From positions 128,480-192,479 of the forward strand of contig KN817540.1 in the NCBI GenBank assembly GCA_000827495.1: 64,000 bases of DNA. Direction: 5' to 3'. The notes under the pieces are model-generated. The model saw nothing but the letters and a program-made list of their open reading frames with translations. It ran no database searches and was not told the origin of the DNA. The stretch is from Hypholoma sublateritium FD-334 SS-4 (Eukaryota > Basidiomycota > Agaricomycetes > Agaricales > Strophariaceae). This document shows positions 12,577-23,979 of the stretch, in pieces. The stretch's first letter is position 1. Every line of letters begins with the position of its first letter. The translations under genes were made by a program, and so were the position numbers.

Positions 12577-13968
12577 ATGGCTGCGCACCTGTCTCAAGTT
12601 GTAGGACATACTCTTCCCGACAAACCTGTAGGTTGTTATTCCGAGTTGGCGAACTTTCCATTGCCCTGCTAATTGGCTTGCTGTCGCGGTGCTCTCGGTG
12701 GATTAATTATTTAGGTTGCATGGAACAAGCGCGATCTACTTACATACGCCATCGGTGTAGGCGCGAAGAAAGATGAATTTCAATACATCTATGGTAAGTA
12801 TATTGCTCCTTCACGTTCCCAAACTATGTTCACTCGCAACTACAGAACTTGGTGAGACTGCGTTGCATACCTCTGGGAGCGTCCTACCAAAGGAGCACTC
12901 AGCAGAAGAACACTTCTAATAAACCTGTTGTCAACTACAGACGCCAACTTCTCCGCCATCCCTACATACCCCGTAGTTCTGCTACTCAAGGGTGCTGATG
13001 TCGACGTGAACCTGTTCGCAGACCGCATGCAGGGGCGTCCCATTCCCGGTCTGCCTAAGCTCAACCCCAACCGTATCGTGTGTTTTTCACCCATGTAAAT
13101 TGAGATAAACTCTCACCCGTGTTGCCCAGGTACATGCCACCCAATCCATCGAGGTCGTCAAGCCACTACCGCTCGTCAGCGGTGAAGGCTGGTTATGGAA
13201 AACGAGATACACAGGCGTAGCTGAAAACAGTGAGCAGACTCTTCCACTTTTATTTAGAGAGAAGTCCCTTTATAGAGCATAAACAGAGAGTGGCATCATT
13301 CTGACTGCTGAGAATACGCTTGTCGATCCCAAAGGCGTTGTTTATGCAAAGCTCTACGTGCGTCTACTATTTTCTACATATTGTATCATAAAACAGAGCT
13401 CACAATCACCGCTTTATCAGTCCTCATCATTTAACCTGGGTGCAAAGGCCACCGGAGAGAAATTCTCGAAGTTCATTGCTGGCCCTCCTCAGGGCAAACC
13501 CATCCCCAAAGACCGCAAGGCGGACTACGTCGTCGAGGAGCAGACATCGCCTGAGCAAGCCATCGTCTTCCGTCTGAGCGGTGACTATAATCCGCTGCAC
13601 ATCGGTATGCACACCTCACCACTGCCCGTCCCCTAGACGCTAACCACCGCCGCTCAGACCCCACAATTGGCCAAGGCGCCGGCTTCGGCGGTGTGATCCT
13701 CCACGGTCTGTCCACATACGGGTTCGCCGCGCGCGCGGTGCTCAAGACCGCTGGTGGAAACGACCCCAAATCGCTCAAATTCTTTGGCGTGCGTTTCACT
13801 GCGCCCGTCAAGCCCGGCGATCGGCTCGAAACGAGCATTTGGGAGATCGGCAAGGGCCCCAACGGCAGTACTGAAGTTGCCTTCGAGACGAAGAACCTCA
13901 CGTCGGGCAAAGTTGCTCTCGGCGGCGGGGTGGCGTATCTACTGACCAAGCCCGGGGCGAAGCTGTAG
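12577..13968 (+). CDS. Peroxisomal 2-enoyl-CoA hydratase 2 (MaoC-like hot-dog dehydratase)
   Basis: Start ATG 12577 (MAAHLSQVVGHTLPDKP); stop TAG 13966-13968. The N-terminal half reads WNKRDLLTYAIGVGAKKDEF...FSAIPTYPVVLLLKG. The C-terminal half carries the hydratase-2 motif FRLSGDYNPLHIDP followed by GFGGVILHGLSTYG, where D, N and H of SGDYNPLH are the catalytic and overhang residues. This two-hot-dog arrangement matches the hydratase-2 domain of peroxisomal multifunctional enzyme 2, here as a stand-alone enzyme. The protein ends AKL, an acceptable PTS1 peroxisomal signal. It would hydrate trans-2-enoyl-CoA to (R)-3-hydroxyacyl-CoA in peroxisomal beta-oxidation. Six or more short introns, one splitting NPLHI|DPT. 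Confidence 0.92.
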
Positions 13969-14360
13969 GGCGGCGGAACAAAATTGTAGGATGAAGCATG
14001 TACAGTACATATCACGGACGCCTGATCGCGGTTTACCTGGCATGAATGAGAAAATGTGCCTGTTGCACTCTTCCGGTCAAACTATCAACGCTTAATTTCC
14101 AAAGGCAAAACCTCCAGCAAGCCGAAGTCCATTTGAACAGGCGCCCACAGCGCGCCTATTATTACAGTGTGGGATCCATCAAATGCTTGCTGTGCACTGC
14201 GGGAATCGACGTGTTCATACGTGTTCGACCTACTGCGGATGCTTACCGCTTTCTTATCTGGGGTGTCTCTTTAGATTATAGGCTTTGTACTTTACTAATA
14301 ATTTCTCTTTCTCTTTCTACCTTGAAGTTCAGACAACCGTGACACCACCGCCTGGAGGCA
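13969..14360. other. Intergenic between hydratase and membrane-protein gene
   Basis: About 390 bases. No coding signal and no RNA gene. A CT-rich tract just before 14330 (TTTCTCTTTCTCTTTCT) is typical of fungal promoters near the transcription start. Confidence 0.4.
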
Positions 14361-15776
14361 ATGACGACATCGTTGAAGACCCCTCCGGATCCTCCTCCCT
14401 ATATCGATCCTGAGCATACTGAAGACACACATGCTGAAGCTCCACAATCGCATGATCAATCCCGTCTCAACCAGGGTAGCATGTTCGACGATGTGATGAC
14501 GATGTCGAGGACAGCCGTCAAGAGCCTCGATGTTGACCGCTTGGTTCAATATGGACAAACGTGAGGCTCTATACACTGTTTGGTTTAATATTCATTTATT
14601 CATTCCCGTACCGATGCGTTGCACTCATGATGGACAGCACTTTCGAAGGGTTGATAAAGCCCAATGTCCTACGTTTGATATATGCCTGTGACGATGATCC
14701 GCACCTCGGGGTAGGTTATTGTTACTATTTCATACAGGTGGGCCAACTCTTATAGCCGTTTGCAACAGAGCATTATAGCGGCCCCCCTTTTACTGTCCCT
14801 TATCATGGCGACTACATTCCTGTGGGTAGATCCATTAATACTTGATCGGCAATTGCAAAACTAAGGATCAACCTCATTTTTCAGAGCGCTAGCATTCAGT
14901 GCGGCAATCCTCTCGATTTTGGTAGTCACAGTAATCGCTGGGACTGTCATGATGTTGGGCATGCTCCAGTCGCGTAAGTGGTACCTAGTTGACCGACTGC
15001 CCTCGGATTAATCTGGATCCATCTACCACAACAGTGCTCGTTAAGCTGGCCATCAGTGCCTTGCGCAACCTCGAGATACCCTCCCTAGTTCAGAGAGTTC
15101 GAGAAACAAGCAGAAAGGCCGTTGATCATGTCCGTGGATCCAAAGTACGCACGCCTCATCACCAACGCTGTGATCTTGCCAATGCCTTGTGTTGCAGGCC
15201 TATCCCTATATTGCCAAAAGCCCAGTAGCGGTGGCGTTCATAGGCTTTACTTTAGGTGCCCATATGTGGATCATACCGGCACTGGTCAGTCCATATGTAA
15301 TGTCTGTGATCTTTGCTGCGAACTAAGTATCCTGTCAGATCGCGAAGAGCGCCCATAAACAGGTCCCTCTGGTTCGTAAAGGCCCAGTTACAATTCTGAC
15401 ATGGCGTCCCTGGCGTTCTCGAGCGCAGCGCAACCACAGAAAGTGGCGCAAGATATTGACCGGAATTACTAAAGCTATGATCAGCATTGCAGTCGTATTC
15501 TTCAAAGTCGGCAGAGCGTTCTTGGGGAGAATCGTATCAAAGCTTGCCGAGGCGGTGAGGCTGGTCTTTCTAGGGCTTGTCAGGATTGTCTACTACGAGG
15601 TGTGCATATCGCTGAAGAAGACATCCGGTATATGGCCCATGATCTGCATCGCACTGTTTTTGTATTGCCTTCTTCTCCACCACAGGACGAACAAGCTCGC
15701 AAAGAAGGTAGATGGGGGCCGAAGGCGAAGGCGAGCTTCCCAACACGAAGAGGTGGAACCAAGCAGAGCGACGTAG
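14361..15776 (+). CDS. Multi-pass membrane protein of unknown function (family member 1)
   Basis: Start ATG 14361 (MTTSLKTPPDPPPYIDPEH); stop TAG 15774-15776. Exons joined by eye give a proline-rich cytosolic head, then FEGLIKPNVLRLIYACDDDP, hydrophobic IIAAPLLLSLIMATTFL|ALAFSAAILSILVVTVIAG, an amphipathic LVKLAISALRNLEIPSLVQR, AYPYIAKSPVAVAFIGFTLG, and a long last exon with two more hydrophobic stretches (ISIAVVFFKVG, MICIALFLYCLLLHH) and a basic C-terminus GGRRRRRAS. No known domain recognised. The gene at 33902-35073 is a paralog with matching intron positions, which supports this model. A hairpin-type membrane protein is likely from the paired helices; function is not known. Confidence 0.7.
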
Positions 15777-15921
15777 TTTGACTCCGATGAATGGTTCAAT
15801 GGTATGAATATGTGCAGGATATGCAGTTCTATTAGTTTTCCTCGATTGATGTTCCCCGTTGACGCCAATTTCTGTATCGCCGTGTACATTCGACATATAT
15901 CACAGCTATAAATCAATATTC

Positions 15922-17204
15922 CTAGAGCTTTCGTCGCACGGGCCCAGGTTTCTCTTCTCCCTTCGTTGGAAGGCGATTCGCCAGGAGGGCTAAACCGGCC
16001 TTTAGTTCGGACTGCCAGGCTTTATGACTTTTCTCCCCGGTTGGGCTGACGGACAACGATTTTGTCGTTGATACTCTTGGTTGTGACTTTGCGAAGGAAA
16101 CATTTCGAGTCTCGGTTGTGTCATCAGTATTCTTGATGGGGTCACAATGGGGAGTATTGCCTGCTAGCATAGCGGTTATCCGTGCCGCCGCAGTTGTTGG
16201 TACCGGTTCAGAGAGTCTTTTGTGTATTGGCTGTATTTGAACCCGATCATTGAGCAAAGATTCAGCCAGCCATGTGTTTTCCATCTTGATTGCCTTTTCG
16301 TTCATTTGTGTGAGGCATTCCCGGACTACAGTGATTAATTCGGGAAGGGGCATTCTGTAAATGTCTGTTGTTGGATAGAATACGTACATCCATCCTGTAA
16401 AAAGTTCCAGTCTTTCCTTGACCTGATAAGTTTACGCGACAGATACCTTGCATGGACCATTTCCGACCGGACTCGTCCTCGCTGAGACAAACTTCCGGCT
16501 CGCTGGTTTCCTTTGTGACAACATGTGCCCCACGCGACACAATCAAGTCTATCACCCCCCGCAGACGCTTCACTATTTTTGCTCGTATATAAGCATGTGG
16601 ACCCATGCGCTTTTTGCTCGTGGAAACAGTAAAGGACATTGGCACCCGACGTGCCGCTCTTTGCAGCCTGGATTCCAGGTGCGGCGGCCGCGGGACAGAA
16701 TTGCGCCCAGGAATTTGGAGCGTATTGTGGTCGTCCTTGGGGTAGACCTGCTCACCACTCCGATACGGCCGAGGAACGCCGTGTTCGTCCACGAGACAAA
16801 GGACAGAGGATCTGGCGGTCCTGACGCCGGAAAACCCCGTTTCGCGTGCTGCCTGAACGCGTTCGCGCCACGTCATGAAGGGTATCGATGGGAACGGAGA
16901 CGCTTCGCGTTTGAGGAGGGCAATAGGATACATGCGCGCCGAGAATGCGTCGAAATGGGATGCTGCCTTCGGAAAGTTTGCCAGTCGTATATTGGACGCA
17001 GGATGGGAAAGGTCAAGCCTCTGATTCGTATTAGGACCTCCTAGTAGCGGATCAGGCAGTCCTGGTACTTGGAATCTGTACTATACGGGGACAACCAATT
17101 CGTCGTCAGCTTTCTGTAGGTCGATTATGTGGGGTGCTCACGTTGGCTGAGGTCCATCGATTGGCTTTTTGTAGTCTGGCAAGACCGGTATATTTTGGGC
17201 GCAT
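15922..17204 (-). CDS. Conserved protein of unknown function with SKKRMGPHAYIRAK motif
   Basis: Start ATG 17204-17202 (MRPKYTGLARLQKANRWTSA), stop at 15924-15922. Two introns were read: one joining SAN|YRFQVPGLPDPLL, one joining SMQG|WMYVFYPTTDIYRMP. The first exons have mitochondrial-like composition, rich in R, K, A and S with few acids. The core reads SKKRMGPHAYIRAKIVKRLR followed by GVIDLIVSRGA and, across the intron, FYPTTDIYRMPLPELI. This clearly looks conserved, but I could not attach a named family. The C-terminal 130 residues are low-complexity and basic. A mitochondrial RNA-binding or ribosome-associated role would fit the composition; that is speculation. Its 3' end faces the membrane-protein gene with only about 145 bases between. 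Confidence 0.65.
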
Positions 17205-17500
17205 TAGAACAACCGATGCAATATGGAAATCAAGAATCTGAGATCATCGACGCGACTGTTCCACGGTAAGCGCCCAGCGTCAGCGCGTGGTGGTGAGGAG
17301 AGGTTTTGGTTTTGGTTTTGGTTTTCTATAAACCGTTGGCTTTGTTCGACTCGCCACTCGGATTATGTCAGCAAGCCCTTTTCTCTCTGAGCGTCTGGTA
17401 GGCGCCGGCGGCCGCGCACTCTCCTCACCAACCAGATACACGGGTATGTGCTGTATAGCCTTCTTTGAATTGGAATTTATGAAAAGCTGCACCTAGAGAC
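17205..17500. promoter_or_regulatory. Divergent promoter between unknown-function gene and SUZ-domain gene; GGTTTT microrepeat
   Basis: Just under 300 bases between divergent start codons at 17204 (-) and 17501 (+), so both promoters share it. It contains a (GGTTTT) tandem microrepeat at about 17302-17325, on the minus strand a run of AAAACC units. No other structure seen. Confidence 0.45.
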
Positions 17501-18281
17501 ATGTCGAAATTCACAGACTCCTGGGAGGAAGAACCAGTACGAAATCTCCGTTAGATCGTCGTCACTACGGTTGTTGACCGATGGTTCAATGCAGAGACAG
17601 CCATCGGTCGCGTCCAGTAGTGAAAATAGACTTAGAGCGTCTGCACCGACCATTGTGCCCGATGATTGGGAATTGGATGACGAGGAGGAAGAAGAAGCCA
17701 CAGGAATATCTTTGGAGGAGAAGAACAAGCAGATATGGGAAGATGCGTGCGTCCATGTTTTGCTTCGTAGAATCCACTCCATTTATGTTACATGCTGCTC
17801 TCTACAAGATAGTAACTTAAAGATTCACCACCCGATGCCTACCTTGGTGATTTCGCGCGGTGCCTCCACATCGGTGTCCACACCGAGTTTGCCCCTCAAC
17901 CAACCGCCGCCGATGAAGATTCTCAAGCGCCCATCGGCGTCAGCGTCCCCTTCGTCAACGAATACAAGCACACCCGTGGGTGAAACATTTCGGGAGCGTG
18001 AAGCGCGATATCAGGTTGCCCGTGAACGCATCTTTGGCGTATCCAGCGAACAAGCAGCTGACAGTGCAGATCCCGCGACCAAAGCACAAGGCTCTTCCAG
18101 GAAGGCCAACTCTCCAGCATCCCCTCTTTCTCCTGCTACCAAGGTTGTGAGAAATCCTCGGGGCCCTCCCAATACTACTTCCGGAGCTGTTCCCGAGAAT
18201 GGATTTAAAGGACGGAGGAAACCCTCGACGCCTGTTGGCGAAGCATCGAGTGCCACAAGTTTAACTAATCTTCCTGTATGA
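17501..18281 (+). CDS. SUZ-domain protein
   Basis: Start ATG 17501 (MSKFTDSWEEEP), an intron to about 17593, then RQPSVASSSENRLRASAPTI and an acidic DDWELDDEEEEEATG stretch. The exon from about 17820 holds the SUZ core: MKILKRPSASASPSSTN followed by FREREARYQVARERIFG. That ILKRP plus REREARY...ARERIFG arrangement is diagnostic of SUZ, an RNA-binding motif found in post-transcriptional regulators such as the SZRD1 family. The C-terminus is S/P/T-rich, ending TSLTNLPV with stop TGA 18279-18281. The second intron, near 17750-17820, is uncertain because the frame stays open through it. Confidence 0.82.
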
Positions 18282-18702
18282 CATTCGCAACTATACCACC
18301 CCGGCTCTTATTTTGCTAAGCGGGCTGGATAAAGATGTATTATATATGCATGGTGAGTTCTACCCTTACCTGATTCCCAGAAATACACTTTGCACGGGCT
18401 GACACGAATTCCAGGTATCTTGATTTCTACCTTCACATTTCTTTGTTTTTCTCGACCATGCAATGGATATCAGATATCAAAATATACATGTTCTCATCAG
18501 CGCCATCGTTGGCAGTTTTTTACGCCTATAATTCATGTCTGCCACTAATGCAATGGCTTGTTGCGAGCCGCAAAATAGAGCAAACCATATCTTAAAATCA
18601 GGCGTTTTCATATAGTGAGTACTACTTACGCGTGATGTCACTCGACTTTTTGACAGCCCGGCCATCCTTTCCTTCTCCCTCTACCTAGATTACGTTGCTC
18701 AT
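18282..18702. other. Intergenic between SUZ-domain and tyrosinase genes
   Basis: About 420 bases. No coding signal, no tRNA and no repeat recognised. The right side is the tyrosinase promoter, with a CT-rich patch (CCTTTCCTTCTCCCTCTACC) at about 18665-18685. Confidence 0.4.
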
Positions 18703-21700
18703 ATGGCTGGCCCCAACCGTCCAGGCACTCTGAGTACCCGAATACGCAAAAACGCAAAGGATCTCACTACCAGTGAATGGACAAGCTTCATCGCCGCAGT
18801 CAAGGCACTGAAGGCGCGCACGCGGCCCGGCGGCGTCGTCTCAATATACGACGAATTTTGTGCGCTGCACATGGGCGCCGTTGAGATCAACCGGAACTGG
18901 CGACGCACGCACTCGGACGCTGTCGAGGCGACGGCACCCGTGGACCCTGCTCACAATAATCCAGGGTATGTACGCATAGATTCGCAATCTCAAGCGCATA
19001 TATTCAGCATATATCCGTTATGGTACGTCGTGTCGCACTCTGTATAGATTTTTGCCATGGCATAGGCAGTTCCTGTGTGAGTTCGAGAGCGCGCTGCAGG
19101 CCGTTCACCCATCGGTGACATTGCCGTAGTAAGTGCACTCAAGAAAAATCTCGGAGAGGCTCAGCTAAATCATAACATTAGTTGGGACTGGACGGACCAC
19201 GAATTCACGAAGAAGCTGCTTTCGCCTACAATGATGGGTGGCAATGGTGGCCACGATGGCGCGGGAGGCGCGCTTGCAGACGGCCCGTTCTCGCTTCAGC
19301 AAGGTTGGGTGGCTACCCCAGTGCTCCATCGTCCGTCGTGGTACGCACCCATGGTTGAAGCAAAAGACGAAGGCGAAAAGAACAACGATGAAGTGCAAAC
19401 CGGCCAACGGCCCTCATTGGGGCGGTCCATTGTGCGCTATATAGGAGATGTCGATGACCTCGCCAATCGTGTAGATGTATTATCGGCGAAGAGAAAGGCG
19501 ACGTTCGGACCCGACAAGCTCGTCGTCAGAGCGGATAACGTGCAGCCTGTTTCTGATGCAGCTGGCGATACCGTGATGCCCAACCACAACAAGTACCCCA
19601 GAGGGACGTTTCATGTCGGTGATTCACTCCCTATGTCTGCGTGGACCTCACTCCTGGGACAGCAAGACCGCAGACTCAGCTTTGGCGGCTTTGGAAGCTT
19701 TGGCAGCTTTGACAGCTTTGATGCGTGCGACGAGTACCCTGTCTCTAAAGCCCCGGAAAACATTCCGCTTCGCATTCGTGAGTAAGATACTAGCCTATTA
19801 GATGTCCCCTAGTTGTAACTAAACACATCTAGGCGAGAATGTTACAGGACTTCGAGCTTCCCTAGAGGTGGGGCCGCGAATGCATAGTCGTAAGCGCATA
19901 TAATTGCTGTCGAGGAGGCCGTACTCATCGCTAAGAAATTAGAAACGCATGACTGGTTTGGATTTCATACGACGATCCTTCAGGATGATCAACTTGAGGG
20001 AGCGTCTACGATGCCGAATGTGGCATGCGCCGTCGCCGACCCTATTTTCTTCCTGCACCATTGCAATGTAGACCGCTTATGGGCAGAGTGGCAAGATTCC
20101 GGGCATTATGGGCCCATGTAAAGCTTTTCTTCGTTGTTATATTTCGATGTGTTAACGAAAAGACACCAGATTCTATCCGAAGAGAGAAGATCCTTTATGT
20201 CTCTATGCCGATATGGATGCAGTTGGGAGAGATGAGCCCATGCAGAAATATAGCTACCCAACAGGACATAATCTTGATGAGTGTGTTGATTATGTTTGCG
20301 TTTGCGAATTTTCGCCCACTCACCCAGCGTAGCAAAATGTGGCCTTGGAATAATGATGAAATTCAGACGCAGCCAGACGTGCAGGAGATGATCCCCCGTT
20401 TTCCATACACGGTGTCTGCGAGGGACGTTCTCGATTATAGGTAGGTAACAATCGGTTTCCCCAATGTAGCCCACGCTTATCCGGATCCATCAGACTATTG
20501 GGATATTCATACGATACGAGCACCGCCCTGACGGTGAATAGTGCGGTACCCGTCCATGTGCATCTTCCTTCGACAAGAAATGTCATTACGCACCAAGTAT
20601 TTTCGTTGGAGATCCAACGCGAATCCAGATATTTGATTGGCGCGAAAGAGACCGGGGCCGACCACGTTGAGTTCACCATCCAGGTCTACGAAAATTACGA
20701 AGAAAGTTTCGAGCACACTTTTGTCCGCGCCGGGTTCGCAAGCGAGGACATACCGCTGGACTCCGAGTTCAACAGGACAAAGATACGAGCAAGCGGAGTA
20801 TGGAAACTGCAACGAGGGCGTTATTTTGTCGTGGTGTCGGCCATTGTGAAAAAAGAGGCGAAGGACGTATCTCAGATAGACGCCGCCTATGAGATTGGAG
20901 TGGCATGCTCTCTGGATTTCAAGCTCCCAGCAGTGCCGTCTGCGCTGGGAACCATCGCCGATCCCCAAATACCGCAGGAAAGCTGTGTATACGTCGCAAG
21001 CCGCCGATACGCGCCTGTCAAGCTCGAGGCGGGCAAGTCACAATATCGGCTAACGCAGATGAAGGGTACACATGAATTATTCGGCGTAAACGTCGAACGG
21101 GATATTGGAATGTTAGATGTACGGTTTGCGGTAAGATATTTTATTCTATCTTCCCTGAGGACTGCCGTGACTGATGGCATTTTCTCAAGGGTATGGATGG
21201 GCTTGTGCAGCTCTACGGGCCGTTCAACCTGGATACCGACCACCTCCCCCACTTCGACGAGAACGGAAAACCAGTTGATGGGAACGCGTCGGACACGCGG
21301 CTGGATCCCCGCCTCCACATTGCGACAAATGAAGGATGCTGCAAGAGCATCCGGACAGGGGTATCGAGCCTGGTCACGCCCGGGCGATACGTTGTCGTCG
21401 CCTTTCACTGCTCCATCGGCTCGCGCGAGCACCAACCGTACAAGGTCACATACACGTTCGATGGCACAGCGAAAGCGCGCGAACTGACTGTCGGGCGGAC
21501 GCGCGAGGCGGATGGGGGAGCCGGGCGCGCAGTGTACGAGTTATACACAGTTTGCGCTGAGGGCGGACAGCAGCTCGTGACGCAAGATGGGGACGTGTTT
21601 GAGGTGGACGTGGTAGCGGATGATGCGGCAATGCAGGGTCAGGTGCGGGTTGCATTATTCGCATATTTACGTGCGGATGTCTTGCGAGAGCCAGACGGCG

Positions 21701-21919
21701 GACAGGGTGAGGCTAGTAGGCATGTAGCCTACACCGATGCATTCTGGGGTGGATCGAAGGTCACTGGGAGTGTTTCAGGGGACCAGGTAAGCCTGCGGGA
21801 TCGTAGTCAGGGACCCAGGGTGGCAGTAGCTAATGTTGAATTATGTTCAATAGGTGCTTTTCGTGCGTATTAAGAGTCGGTGCGGAAAAGTGGCGACGTC
21901 CATTCGAAAGCGAAGATAA
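18703..21919 (+). CDS. Tyrosinase (type 3 copper polyphenol oxidase) with long C-terminal extension
   Basis: Start ATG 18703 (MAGPNRPGTLSTRIRKNAKD), last exon ends at TAA 21917-21919. CuA ligands appear as His56 (FCALH), His84 (AHNNPGF) and His93 (LPWHR). CuB gives His331 and His335 (PRMHSQTHDWFGFH) and the FFLHHCNVDRLW histidine. The CuB exon junction is C|AA, with the intron at about 19891-19941. LPYWDWTDHEF follows CuA. The catalytic core ends near the LGYSYD tyrosine motif (Y-x-Y) typical of fungal tyrosinases. About 130 unusual residues separate the two copper sites, including GFGSFGSFDSFD. After the core come roughly 430 residues in two similar beta-rich modules, far beyond the usual cleaved tail. 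No signal peptide, so probably cytosolic and latent. It oxidises monophenols and diphenols to quinones. At least eight introns, all with workable junctions, so no sign of a pseudogene. Confidence 0.9.
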
Positions 21920-22012
21920 AATTTGTTCATCTCAACGACCTTTCTCCTCTGTTCAAAGAATACACTCTGAGTTAGTCAGATAGAAATCTTTGTATTCGTT
22001 GCCTACTAAATT

Positions 22013-23331
22013 CTACTGCGACACCTCTTCACCGACTTTCGTCCTCAACACCCTCATACGGTCGAGCAGGTCGTCTGCTTCAAGATAACAGCCCTTCAGC
22101 CATCGAGTTGGCTCGCCTTCTGTGCTGCCATCTGCAACCTCCTTGTCGCTGAACGCCGTGCGGGCATGCAGTACGCGTCGGTTATCAAACAACACTGCAT
22201 CGCCCTCATTGAGAGTGTATTCGTACGTGTTCGCGGAATCGTTCAGCAAGTCTGCGAATCTTCTGAGCGCGCCGTAGAATGTTTTCGGCGTGTCCAAGGC
22301 AAGCGGCGCTTGGAAAGGTGGAGAGTAATTGATGTGCGATATCTCGCCGGAGGGCGTGAGCTCGATGGTTGGGTGCGATCGGTGCAGGTGGTGGCCGTCG
22401 TTGACATAGTGGAACTCTACGGGCGTCGTTGTGAGTACGTCAAAGTCAGCGGGATGTGTGGCGCGCAGCGTCTGTGCGGCGTGAAGTGCATCGACGAAGA
22501 CGGATGTTCCGCCGACGACGCGATTCCGCAGACAGTGCAAGATCTGATAGCGCGGTGGGTGCTCGAAGTACCTGGAGCACGGTCAGCCTCCCGATCGCCG
22601 CGTAGCCCAACGACTCACAGCAGGTCCATATGCAGCCCGAGGTCGAGGTTCGTGTACGCGATGTTCCGGCTCTCGCGCAGGCTCACCACGTCCCACAGCG
22701 TCCCGTAGAACGTCGTGCGGAGCGACCCGAACCGCTCGCCAAGCGCGCGCAGCTCGCACTCCGCGTCCGCCGTCTTTGCGGGTGGGACTCCGCGTACGAA
22801 AATCAGCCCGTACCGCGCGAGCTGCTCCATCGCCCGCACCAGGCCCGCGGGCGTCTGCACGTCTGCGTACGGGACGAACAGTTCCGGCGCCACGGCGACG
22901 TCCGCGCGGGCCCACGCGCGAGGCCGCACGGCGTCGTCCCGGTGGAAGCGCGCGAGGTGTGCGGGGTCCGCATAGCGTTCGAGGTACGCGCGCGGGTACG
23001 CCGACGAGTGCCCGTCGGCCCACGCGACCTCGAGGCCCGCAGGCGTAACGCGCACGGCGTCGGCGCCCGCGCGCGGTGCGATGTCCGCAGGGATGTCGGA
23101 TGTGCGGTGCAGCTTTTGGCGCGTGCTCGGGTGCACGCACGCGGGTGACGGACAGGCGTCGCGCAGCCAGACGTACGGGAGCGTCGCGTTGAGCGCGTGC
23201 ACGGTGAGCGCGTCGTCACCGCGGGTGAGGGTTGTCCATGTGCGGCGCGGGGCGGCTGGGGTGTTATGAAGAGCGCTGAGCCGACATCGCGGGGAGGTTG
23301 AGCGCAAGATGGAGCTGATTGGAGAGAACAT
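22013..23331 (-). CDS. Gamma-butyrobetaine dioxygenase (carnitine biosynthesis)
   Basis: Start ATG 23331-23329 (MFSPISSILRSTSPRCRL), stop TAG 22015-22013. Two exons, 23331-22619 and 22571-22013, joined to read LGLHMDLL|YFEHPPRYQILHC. The N-terminal zinc/DUF971-like part reads LPYVWLRDACPSPACVHPST. The Fe(II)/2-oxoglutarate oxygenase part supplies H-x-D (HMD) and the distal histidine in FDNRRVLHAR, with the 2-oxoglutarate arginine expected nearby. The sequence NLDLGLHMDLLYFEHPPRYQ is typical of BBOX1. It converts gamma-butyrobetaine to carnitine. The basic, serine-rich start suggests a mitochondrial presequence. The paralogous trimethyllysine dioxygenase is the main alternative. Codon third positions are very G/C-rich. 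Confidence 0.88.
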
Positions 23332-23979
23332 GATCTGTGAAGGAAGAGGTGAGTGGATGGCCGCAGATGTTGGGAGAGATTGTGCGAAGGTCCGAGTTGC
23401 AATGATATTCACTCCGGCTTGTCGTCTAGCCGAGATCGGCAAGCATGCAAGCCTTTGCCCCTGCCTCGAAGCCCGGACAATTGAGGTTGAGCGTAGGCCG
23501 CGTATGTATGCATATCGGATATTTTTCTCCCAACAAGCTGCTTCAACTTTCAATTATAGAATCTTTCAGTTATAGAAAATTGGTCGTTTCTTATCTCAAT
23601 AGGGGGAACAAGCCTAAATTGAAGTTTAGAGTGAGCAGAGCACAGGCTTTCACAACTAACTACTCTTCATGATTTTTTGCGCCCCATGATATTTCCACTC
23701 CCCAAAGATTCATCACTCATGTATGTATATTCTATTAAACAAGACAACTACATCAATAGTCGCCAGTCCATCCAAGCTCTCTAGCATGTATGTATCACAC
23801 CTCTCTCTTTATATGAAATCTAAACTCAAATCCAACCCTCCCGGCGCGATTATGCAGGGGTGATCCACGTGTGAAAGAAGGTGGGAGGAACAGGCCCAGG
23901 AAGATATTAATGGTGGGGGGTACTAGTCCAACGGGGCGTAATATGGGTATCGGCGGAACGGGGCGGCTATGCATGCGGC
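23332..23979. other. Intergenic between BBOX and UDP-glucose dehydrogenase genes
   Basis: About 650 bases: BBOX promoter on the left and the 3' flank of the UDP-glucose dehydrogenase gene on the right. No coding or RNA gene recognised. The centre is AT-rich. Confidence 0.4.

Noticed and set aside
17302..17325. GGTTTT repeat as an interstitial telomere
   Set aside because: Fungal telomere repeat is usually TTAGGG; three to four GGTTTT units are better explained as a microsatellite.
19890..19945. In-frame stop near the tyrosinase CuB site suggesting a pseudogene
   Set aside because: The stop lies in a GTAAGC...TTAG intron. Splicing restores MHSQTHDWFGFH with both CuB histidines.
22583..23148. 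Long plus and minus open frames inside the BBOX gene
   Set aside because: They are shadows caused by high third-position G/C in the real minus-strand exon.
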